From Acidobacteriota bacterium (GTDB lineage Bacteria > Acidobacteriota > Vicinamibacteria > Vicinamibacterales > Fen-181): DNA of 32,326 bases. The position numbers were made by a program, and so were the translations under genes. Every line of letters begins with the position of its first letter. Positions within the stretch are counted from its first letter, which is position 1. Below, piece after piece: positions 15,179-21,966 of this stretch. The stretch spans positions 1 through 32,326 of the forward strand of contig JADGOB010000036.1 of the NCBI GenBank assembly GCA_017883185.1, given 5' to 3'. The notes below the pieces were generated by a model, which worked only from the letters and a program-made list of their open reading frames with translations, did no database searches and was not told the DNA's origin.

Positions 15179-18100
15179 ATGCACCGTTATACCCGTGTGA
15201 AGAAAGTGTTGCTCGCCGCGCTGGTCGCGGCGTCGCCGGTTTTCCTCCTGGCCGGGCAGGCGAGGCCCGGGCAGCCGGTCGGTGATGCGGCGCTGGCCAC
15301 CGCCAAACCCGGCCGCCTGGCCAGCCAGCCGATCGACGAGGAATACACGAAGAAGATCAAGGAGTACACCACCGAGACCTTCTTCCTCTCGCCGGTGATC
15401 GACTACATGCCGGCCTCGAAGACGGTCCCGACGCCGAAGGCCATCCTCGGCGACATCGCGGGAGCGCCAGGCAAGTTGCCGTACTCGAAGGAGGTGCACG
15501 ACTACATGCGCCTCCTTGCCAAGTCCACGCCGCGCGTCAAGGTCTACACCATCGGCACCACCGAGGAAGGGCGCGAGATGCTCGGCGTCGCCGTGGCGTC
15601 GGAGGCGCTGATGGCGAAGCTCGACCAGAACAAGGCCGAGCTCGCCAGGCTGGCCGATCCGCGGACGATCAAGCTCGACGACGCCGTGGCGGACGAGATC
15701 GCGAAGCGCGCAGCGCCCGTGTACTACATCACCGGGGCCATCCACTCCAACGAGGCGGGCGCGCCGACGGCGCTGATGGAGCTGGCCTATCGCCTCGCCG
15801 TGGACGAGAGCCCCTACATTCGCAACATTCGCGAGCACGTCATCACGTTGATCACGCCGGTGGTCGAGCCCGACGGCCGCGACTACATGGTGGACGTGTA
15901 CGAGTGGAAGAAGAAGCACCCCAACGACACGCCGCCGAGCGTGGTGTACTCCGGGAAGTACGTCGGGCACGACAACAACCGCGACGCGATGGGCCTGACG
16001 CTCAAGCTGTCGCAGAACGTGCTGAACACCTACCTCGGGTGGAAGGCGCAGGTGCTGCACGACCTGCACGAGTCGGGTTCGTTCCTGTACGACAACACCG
16101 TCGGCAACGGCCCGTACAACGCCTGGCTGGATCCAATCCTGACCAACGAGTGGCACCTGATCGGGTGGAACAACGTGAACGAGATGACACGCATGGGGAT
16201 GCCCGGCGTCTTCGCGTGGGGCTCGTTCGACACCTGGTCGCCGGGCTACATGATGTTCTTCGCCGCGCTGCACAACGGCGTCAGCCGCCTGTACGAGACG
16301 TACGGCAACGGCGGCAGCGCGGACACCGAGGAGCGAACGCTCACGGCCAGCGAGACCTCCCGCACCTGGTTCCGCCAGAACCCGCCGATCGGGCGGGTGC
16401 GCTGGTCGCTGCGGAACAACAACAACTACGAGCAGACCGGCATCATCGTCTCGCTCAACTACTTCGCCAACAACAGGGTCTATTTCCTCCGGAACTTCTA
16501 CGACAAGAGCAAGCGGTCGGTGATGAAGCCGAAGGTGGAAGGGCCGGCCGCCTACGTGCTGACAGCGAGCGACCCGCGCCTCGGGGCGCAGGCCGAGATG
16601 CTGCGCGTGCTGCAGAAACAGGGCGTGGAGATCTCGCGCGCCACGGCCGCGTTCACGGTGACGCTACCGGCGCGGCCCGCGGCGGCGACCGGTGGTGGAC
16701 GCGGCGGGCGCGGCGGCGGACAGAGGGGCGGCGATGCGCCTCCGCCAGCAGCGACGACACCCCCGGCCGGCTCGCCGCAGGCGACGGCGTCACAGGCGGC
16801 TCCGCCTCCGGCACCGGCCGAGAAACTCGCGCCGGTGACGCGCGAATTCCCGGCTGGCAGCTACATCGTCCGCATGGACCAGCCCTACTCTCGAATTGCC
16901 GACGCCCTGCTCGACTACCAGTACTGGGCGCCCAACGACCCGCAGACGCGTCCGTACGACGACACCGGGTGGACGTTCCCGGAGGGATTCGGCGTGCAGG
17001 CGGTGCGCGTCACCGATGTGAAGGTCCTCGATGCTCCGGTGGAACTCGTCAAGGGCGAGGTGAAGGCCGTCGGCGGCATGACCGGCCAGGGCTCGCTGTT
17101 CGCCATCAACCAGACCGGCAACAACTCGCTGATCACCCTGCGATACGCGCTGAAGGACGCGGACATCCAGGTGGCCGAGGAGCCGTTCGAGGCAGGCGGC
17201 GCCAAATTCACCCGCGGCACGTTCATCGTCAAGGGCGTGGCCCAGGGTGACCTGGACAAGCAACTGACCTCGCTCGGTCTCAAGGGGGTCGCGCTGGCCG
17301 AGGCGCCGACGGTGAAGACGCACGCGGCGCGGGCGGCTCGCGTCGCCATCCTGCACCAGTGGACGAGCACACAGACCGAGGGCTGGTGGCGTCAGGCGTT
17401 CGACATCTACGGCGTGCCGTACGACTACATCGATCCCGAGACGGTCAAGAAGACGCCGAACCTGCGCGCGAAATACGACGTGATCATCTTCGGGCCGGGC
17501 GGCGGTCAGGGGGCGGTCGAAGGGTCTCCGATGTGGCGGAACCCGACGCCGTGGAAGAAATCGGAACTGCCGAACATCGGCACCTGGGCGGAGACCGACG
17601 ATACGCGCATCGGGATGGGCCTCGAGGGGTTGACTCACCTGCGCGAGTTCATCGCGCAGGGAGGCGTGTTCGTCGGCTCGAACAGCTCGGCCGAGTTTGC
17701 GATCTCGAACAACTTCACGCACGGAGTCAGCGCGGGCAGCGCCGCAACGACGACCCGGGTCACGGGGTCGCTGCTGCGGACGAAGATCGCCGACGAGACG
17801 AGCCCGATCGTCTACGGCGTGCCCGACAACCTGGCCATGTACAGCAACAGCGGCGGCTACTTCACCGTCAGCGCCACGTCGGGCGGCGGCGGGCGCGGCG
17901 GGCTCGGCGGCGGCGCGCCGCCGGGAGGCGCACCAGGGGCTGGAGGGCGGGGCGGCGGCGGGAGCGGCCGGCCGACCGGCCGAGGCACACAGGACGACCC
18001 GGACACCGTGCAGGGGCGTCCGATGTACGAGGGCACGAACCTGACGCCGCTGCCGACGCCGGCGGTTACGCAGCCGTGGCAGTACTCGCTGCCCACCGAC

Positions 18101-18391
18101 GAGCAGTTGAAGCGGAACCCGGCCAACCTCATCCCTCCGCAGTTCCGGCCGCGTGTCGCGCTGCGCTTCGACGCGCAGAACACGCTGCTGGTCTCGGGGT
18201 TGCTCGACGGCGGAACGGATATCGCCCAGCGGCCGGTGGTGGTGGACGTGCCGGTCGGGCAGGGCCACGTCGTCCTGTTCGCCAACAACCCGATCTACCG
18301 CGGCGAGACGATCGGCAGCTATTCGATGGTGTTCAACACGATCCTGAACTTCGACAGCCTGAACGCCGGCCGGAAGCTGGACGCGAAGTAG
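15179..18391 (+). CDS. Exported M14 zinc carboxypeptidase-like protein with C-terminal extension
   Basis: 1070 residues from the ATG at 15179; it has GAGG 6 nt upstream, whereas the ATG at 15167 has no ribosome binding site. A signal peptide ends near residue 25 (LLAALVAASPVFLLAG). The M14 domain follows, with zinc ligands His189 and Glu192 (AIHSNEAG), a substrate-site motif GHDNNRD, the second zinc histidine in LHDLHES (His297 most likely) and a candidate catalytic glutamate Glu373 in RLYETYGNGG. The C-terminal half has a segment (about 720-900) resembling a class I glutamine-amidotransferase-like fold ('GWWRQAFDIYGVPYDYID', 'YDVIIFGPGGG'), without an obvious catalytic cysteine. Gly/Pro-rich inserts occur at about 16680-16815 and 17880-17990. 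It probably trims peptides in the periplasm or outside the cell. Confidence 0.9.
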   Translation: MHRYTRVKKVLLAALVAASPVFLLAGQARPGQPVGDAALATAKPGRLASQPIDEEYTKKIKEYTTETFFLSPVIDYMPASKTVPTPKAILGDIAGAPGKLPYSKEVHDYMRLLAKSTPRVKVYTIGTTEEGREMLGVAVASEALMAKLDQNKAELARLADPRTIKLDDAVADEIAKRAAPVYYITGAIHSNEAGAPTALMELAYRLAVDESPYIRNIREHVITLITPVVEPDGRDYMVDVYEWKKKHPNDTPPSVVYSGKYVGHDNNRDAMGLTLKLSQNVLNTYLGWKAQVLHDLHESGSFLYDNTVGNGPYNAWLDPILTNEWHLIGWNNVNEMTRMGMPGVFAWGSFDTWSPGYMMFFAALHNGVSRLYETYGNGGSADTEERTLTASETSRTWFRQNPPIGRVRWSLRNNNNYEQTGIIVSLNYFANNRVYFLRNFYDKSKRSVMKPKVEGPAAYVLTASDPRLGAQAEMLRVLQKQGVEISRATAAFTVTLPARPAAATGGGRGGRGGGQRGGDAPPPAATTPPAGSPQATASQAAPPPAPAEKLAPVTREFPAGSYIVRMDQPYSRIADALLDYQYWAPNDPQTRPYDDTGWTFPEGFGVQAVRVTDVKVLDAPVELVKGEVKAVGGMTGQGSLFAINQTGNNSLITLRYALKDADIQVAEEPFEAGGAKFTRGTFIVKGVAQGDLDKQLTSLGLKGVALAEAPTVKTHAARAARVAILHQWTSTQTEGWWRQAFDIYGVPYDYIDPETVKKTPNLRAKYDVIIFGPGGGQGAVEGSPMWRNPTPWKKSELPNIGTWAETDDTRIGMGLEGLTHLREFIAQGGVFVGSNSSAEFAISNNFTHGVSAGSAATTTRVTGSLLRTKIADETSPIVYGVPDNLAMYSNSGGYFTVSATSGGGGRGGLGGGAPPGGAPGAGGRGGGGSGRPTGRGTQDDPDTVQGRPMYEGTNLTPLPTPAVTQPWQYSLPTDEQLKRNPANLIPPQFRPRVALRFDAQNTLLVSGLLDGGTDIAQRPVVVDVPVGQGHVVLFANNPIYRGETIGSYSMVFNTILNFDSLNAGRKLDAK

Positions 18392-18539
18392 GCGCTCGGC
18401 TGTTGGCCCTCGGCCACGAAGGGGCTCAGGATTCATGGCTCTGGCTGTGAGTTCTGGGCCTCTCCTCTCCGCTCCGCTCCGAAGAGCGCAATCTGTGGGG
18501 GCTTTGTCATGATCAAGATGATAGCCCGGCCGTTGCCAT

Positions 18540-18568
18540 TTGTGACGCGACCCGGCCACCGGTACAAT
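18540..18568 (+). promoter_or_regulatory. Candidate promoter giving a near-leaderless mRNA
   Basis: TTGTGA (18540-18545) and TACAAT (18563-18568) are spaced by 17 nt. The -10 element ends 7 nt before the ATG at 18576, so transcription would start at or next to the A of the start codon. There is no Shine-Dalgarno sequence, consistent with leaderless translation. Confidence 0.45.
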
Positions 18569-18575
18569 CCCCGGC

Positions 18576-19622
18576 ATGCCTGAATCGATGCTGCTCCGCG
18601 AGATTGCCGAACAGCCGGAAAGCCTGCGGCACCTGCTGACCGACGGCGCGAGTGAAGTGGAGGCGATTGCCCACGCCCTGCGCGCGCGGGCTGTGCGCCA
18701 CGTCGTGATCGCCGCGCGCGGCTCGTCCGACAACGCGGCGCGCTACGCGCAGTACGTGTTCGGCGCCTTCAACCGGTTGACGGTCACGCTGGCCACGCCG
18801 TCGCTGTTCACGCGCTACCTCACGCCGCCACGAATGGACGATGCGCTGGTGGTGGGGATCTCACAGTCCGGCGAGTCGCCGGACCTGGTGGCCGTCGTGG
18901 AAGAGGGGCGGCGCCAGGGATGCGCCACGCTGGCCATCACCAACGCGGCTGGGTCCCCGCTGACCGAGGTCGCTGACCACACCCTGCTCCTGAGGGCCGG
19001 CCCCGAACGGAGCGTCGCCGCGACGAAAACGTACACCGCGCAACTGCTCGCGCTGGCGATGCTCTCCGCCGCGATCGGCGATGATTCCCGGCGCCGCGAG
19101 GAACTGCAGGCCGTGCCGTCCCACGTCGCAGCGGCCCTCGACGTGGACGACGGGACGATGAACGCGGCCGCCGCTGCGCTCGAGGACGCCGGGCACGGCG
19201 TGGTGATCGGGCGAGGCTTCAACTATGCGACCGCGTTTGAGATCTCGCTGAAGGCCAAGGAACTGGCTTACGTCGCCGTCGAGCCGTATTCCGCCGCCGA
19301 CTTCCAGCATGGTCCAATCGCCCTGATCGACACCGGCTTCGCCGCCATCGTCGTCAACATGGCGGGCGCGGTCAGCCAGGAAGTCGAAGAACTGCTCCGC
19401 GCGATAACCGCCCGCGGCGCCAGGCCCGTCGTGCTGTCGAATCTCGACTCGTCGCTGTCGCTTGCCCTGGCGCCGCTACGCCTGCCGGCCGGGATCCCCG
19501 AGTGGTTGTCGCCCATCGCCGCGGTGGTCCCCGGCCAGTTGCTGGCCTTCCACCTCAGTCGCCACCGCGGGTTCGATCCCGATCAACCGAGGGGGCTGTC
19601 GAAGGTCACGCGGACGACGTGA
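18576..19622 (+). CDS. Double-SIS sugar-phosphate isomerase/deaminase (GlmS C-terminal/NagB-II type)
   Basis: 348 residues with two SIS (phosphosugar-binding) domains. The first has 'IAARGSSDNAARYAQY' and the phosphate loop 'VGISQSGESPDLVAV'. The second has 'VIGRGFNYATAFEISLKAKELAY', 'EPYSAADFQHGPIALI' and a C-terminal 'FDPDQPRGLSKVTRT', the classic tail of this family. This is the isomerase half of glucosamine-6-phosphate synthase without the glutamine-hydrolysing domain. Such stand-alone proteins usually act as glucosamine-6-phosphate deaminase (NagB-II) or a related aldose-ketose isomerase in amino-sugar breakdown. No other amino-sugar gene lies next to it, so the substrate is not fixed. 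It is cytoplasmic, with no signal peptide. The start is supported by the tight -10 element upstream. Confidence 0.92.
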   Translation: MPESMLLREIAEQPESLRHLLTDGASEVEAIAHALRARAVRHVVIAARGSSDNAARYAQYVFGAFNRLTVTLATPSLFTRYLTPPRMDDALVVGISQSGESPDLVAVVEEGRRQGCATLAITNAAGSPLTEVADHTLLLRAGPERSVAATKTYTAQLLALAMLSAAIGDDSRRREELQAVPSHVAAALDVDDGTMNAAAAALEDAGHGVVIGRGFNYATAFEISLKAKELAYVAVEPYSAADFQHGPIALIDTGFAAIVVNMAGAVSQEVEELLRAITARGARPVVLSNLDSSLSLALAPLRLPAGIPEWLSPIAAVVPGQLLAFHLSRHRGFDPDQPRGLSKVTRTT

Positions 19623-19677
19623 TCACGGGATTCGAGCGAGCGTGACGACCACGTAGCCGTCGGCGGCCCATGGAAGG

Positions 19678-19697
19678 CTGAGCCCTTCAGGGCTGAA
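19678..19697. terminator. Weak hairpin between convergent genes
   Basis: AGCCC (19681-19685) and GGGCT (19690-19694) pair around a TTCA loop, within the 91-bp gap between the SIS gene and the LolA-like gene. The stem is short and no T-run follows, so a terminator role is only possible. Confidence 0.2.
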
Positions 19698-19713
19698 CAC
19701 TCAGGCGCGCCCG

Positions 19714-20487
19714 TCATCGAATCGGCTTGTCCTCGTCGAACAGCCAGTCCTCGACTGCGACGTCGTACTTCACCGATTTCCAGGTGATCGGCGTGAGCGT
19801 TTCGCCCTGGCGCGTCTTCGCGAACTCGTTGATCTTCGTCGGCAGCATCCGGCCGGCGAAGTTGGTGAATCCCGAGAACACGCGGCGGCTGTCGGGCGTG
19901 GTTTCCTGCAACAGGAAGAAGCGCTCCTTGTCGATGTGCAACTCCACCTGGGCGCCGTCGATCGTCGCGCGCAGCACCCACGCCGGTCGGCTCTCGACGA
20001 CCTTCAGGGTGTTCGAGCCCGGGTCGGCCGGCACCTGCCACTGCACGACCGCATCTGGCTGCAGCGTGAAGGCCGCGCCGTGCTTCGCGTAGCGCGCGAC
20101 GCCGGCACACTGGTCGAGCCAGCCCTGCATCCGAGCGGGCCGGACCGTCCCGACGATGAGGTTGCGGCGCATCCAGGAGACGCCGCCGTTCAGGAAGTAC
20201 TGGTCGAAGCGCCGACCGCGGTCGGCCGTCAAGTCATGTTCGACGCGGAGCTTGCCGGGCATCTTCGCCCACAACCGGTAGGCGGCGTGGTAGGCGATGC
20301 CGTCCTGCATCTCGATCGTGCCCTCGACCACCATCGTCTTCCACGTGGTCAGCTTGTCGCCGCCGTGGGCCTGGATCGATTTCGCCAGGACGTCCTGCGC
20401 CGTCTCCGCGGCCCGCGAAGCAGAGGCGCCGACCGCGAACAACCAGGTCGCGAGCAGCAAACCGATTACCGCCTTGTGATTCGACAT
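19714..20487 (-). CDS. Periplasmic LolA-like/outer-membrane lipoprotein-sorting-like protein
   Basis: 257 residues from the ATG at 20487, chosen because GAGG lies 5 nt upstream; the adjacent ATG at 20490 and a GTG at 20511 are alternatives. A signal peptide ends near residue 27 (LLLATWLFAVGASASRAA). The mature part starts 'ETAQDVLAKSIQAHGGDKL', then 'KTMVVEGTIEMQDGIAYHAAYRLWAKMPGKLRVEHD', then repeated antiparallel strands ending 'LPTKINEFAKTRQGETLTPITWKSVKYD'. This layout is that of LolA/LolB-like lipid-binding proteins of the DUF4292/LolA-superfamily type. It probably binds a lipid or lipoprotein in the periplasm, but a true LolA role is not implied. It lies 65 bp downstream of the aldo/keto reductase on the same strand and may share its transcript. 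Confidence 0.75.
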   Translation of the reverse strand: MSNHKAVIGLLLATWLFAVGASASRAAETAQDVLAKSIQAHGGDKLTTWKTMVVEGTIEMQDGIAYHAAYRLWAKMPGKLRVEHDLTADRGRRFDQYFLNGGVSWMRRNLIVGTVRPARMQGWLDQCAGVARYAKHGAAFTLQPDAVVQWQVPADPGSNTLKVVESRPAWVLRATIDGAQVELHIDKERFFLLQETTPDSRRVFSGFTNFAGRMLPTKINEFAKTRQGETLTPITWKSVKYDVAVEDWLFDEDKPIR

Positions 20488-20552
20488 CATGTCCTCGTGT
20501 AAGGGCGCCACATGTTGTGCCCTGCCGTAAACAGGTCATCGTCGGTTGCCGT

Positions 20553-21740
20553 TCAGACCAGCGACAGCATCTGGTGCGCGCCGGTCAGCCGTCTGCGGAT
20601 CTGCACACCGTAGGGGCAGACGGCCTCGCATGGGGCCGGGCATCCTTCGCACGCGCTCGCGCGCTGCCCGGCCGGCACCTGGCGGTACTTCTCGATGCCC
20701 AGTTTCTGCTCGCGGTAGTTCTCGAAGTACATCCGGTACCGCAGGATATCGGCGACGCGCACGTTCTGGGGGCACGCGTCGAGGCATGCGCCGCAGCCCG
20801 GCCGGCAGTAGTCGCGCCCGATGTGTTCGGCGACCAGGTCCAGCCGCCCTCGGTCGGGAGCCGCCAGCTTCGTCGTGCCGGAGACGGCCAGGTATTCCGC
20901 GGCTGTGTCGTAGCTCGGGATACGGGCGACGAGCGTGTCGAACAGGCCGGAGGCGAGCACCCACTTCAGGCACGCCTGCCGCGCGTTGGTGTGCTGGCCC
21001 TGGAGCGCGCGGATGTTCAGGTCCGACGTGTACAGCGTCATCGTCTTCATCGCGATGGTCGCCACGCCTTTCGCGCGCGCCTTCTTCAGCAGTGGCTCGA
21101 CGCCGTGCGTGAGGAAGTTCGAGCCGATGAGAATCACGTCGAACCGGTTGTTGTCGATGCCCCAGCCCATTTCCTCGATCATCTTGACGCCGTGGCTCGA
21201 CGCGCCAGTGAAGCGGATCTTCCCGAGCTTCTTCGCCTCGTCCCACGCTTCGTAGATGGCCGGGTTCTGGATGCGCTCGAGCCCACCGTAGCGCGGGTGG
21301 CCGATCGAGTGCAGCATCATGCAGTCGATGTACGTCGTGTTCAGCTTCTTCAGCGAGACGTCGAGCGACTCGAGCAGCGCCGATTTCGTCACCGTCGCCG
21401 TGATGAGCGGCGGATCCCACTTGTCGAGCACGAACACCTTGCTGCGCCACTTCGGCAATACCTTGCCGACGAGTTCCTCGTGACCGCCGTACTGCTGCCC
21501 GGTGTCGATCAGGTTGATGCCGGCCTGGAACATGTAGTCGAGGACACCGGGATCGGTCTGCCCGGATCCGCCCGAGATGTCGCCCACCTTCCACCCGGTC
21601 TTCCCAAGCGCCTTGAAGCGCTTGATCTTCGGGGCGTTGGGTTGAGCGGGCTGATCCGTGGCGCGTGCTGCTGGGAGCGCCGCGCCTGCGGCCGCGGCGG
21701 TGGAGGCCTGAAAAAACGTCCTGCGGGTCACCTTGGTCAT
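20553..21740 (-). CDS. Tat-exported aldo/keto reductase with C-terminal dicluster ferredoxin domain
   Basis: 395 residues. The N-terminus has a twin-arginine motif (TRRTFFQAS) and an alanine-rich h-region, so it should be exported folded through Tat. The aldo/keto reductase barrel spans about residues 38-320. The catalytic tetrad is visible: Asp and Tyr in LIDTGQQYGG, Lys in VFVLDKWD and His in MMLHSIGH. The C-terminal about 70 residues carry eight cysteines in two groups, C-x3-C-x2-C-x3-CP (YCRPGCGACLDACPQ) and C-x2-C-x3-C-x3-CP (CEGCPAPCEAVCPYG), which should hold two [4Fe-4S] clusters. The substrate is unknown; the clusters suggest electron transfer to or from a membrane chain rather than free NADPH chemistry alone. 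A TATAAT lies upstream on the same strand (21834-21829). Confidence 0.92.
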   Translation of the reverse strand: MTKVTRRTFFQASTAAAAGAALPAARATDQPAQPNAPKIKRFKALGKTGWKVGDISGGSGQTDPGVLDYMFQAGINLIDTGQQYGGHEELVGKVLPKWRSKVFVLDKWDPPLITATVTKSALLESLDVSLKKLNTTYIDCMMLHSIGHPRYGGLERIQNPAIYEAWDEAKKLGKIRFTGASSHGVKMIEEMGWGIDNNRFDVILIGSNFLTHGVEPLLKKARAKGVATIAMKTMTLYTSDLNIRALQGQHTNARQACLKWVLASGLFDTLVARIPSYDTAAEYLAVSGTTKLAAPDRGRLDLVAEHIGRDYCRPGCGACLDACPQNVRVADILRYRMYFENYREQKLGIEKYRQVPAGQRASACEGCPAPCEAVCPYGVQIRRRLTGAHQMLSLV

Positions 21741-21828
21741 GATGTGTTCTGCTGCCGTGCGCGCGGAGGTTCATTGGCAAGAACGCGGCCAGAACGACGA
21801 TTGTCAGGCTCAGCGCCCTTGCGATGCG

Positions 21829-21834
21829 ATTATA
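21829..21834 (-). promoter_or_regulatory. Consensus -10 element upstream of the aldo/keto reductase
   Basis: TATAAT is read on the minus strand about 89 nt before the aldo/keto reductase ATG. Its -35 region would fall inside the palindromic element at 21846-21951, and no good -35 hexamer is present there. Promoter function is tentative. Confidence 0.3.
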
Positions 21835-21845
21835 CCCACCATCTT

Positions 21846-21951
21846 GGGGTCAGGTCTTGAATGTTGGCGTTGTTCACGTCTGACCACATGGGCGACACCC
21901 CAGCCATGGTGCCAGACGTGAAAAGAGTGATAATTCAAGACCTGCCCCCCC
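21846..21951. repeat. 106-bp palindromic REP/MITE-like element
   Basis: The outer arms are GGGGTCAGGTCTTGAAT and ATTCAAGACCTGCCCCCC, with 12 bp perfectly paired plus a G/C run. Further in, TTCACGTCTG pairs perfectly with CAGACGTGAA, and ACCACATGG faces CCATGGTGCC. An unpaired section of about 10 nt separates the inner and outer stems, so the whole folds as one long bulged hairpin. It contains no gene. The structure is that of a non-autonomous palindromic element, such as those mobilised by REP-associated (IS200-like, Y1) transposases; no transposase is in the window. It fills the divergent space between the aldo/keto reductase and the DUF4965 gene, whose Shine-Dalgarno lies just beyond it. 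Confidence 0.6.
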
Positions 21952-21966
21952 AAAGCGAGGACTCTG

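Noticed and set aside
19714-20487. Calling the LolA-like protein lolA
   Set aside because: Only the general fold pattern fits; there are no lolB or lolCDE neighbours and the length exceeds that of LolA.
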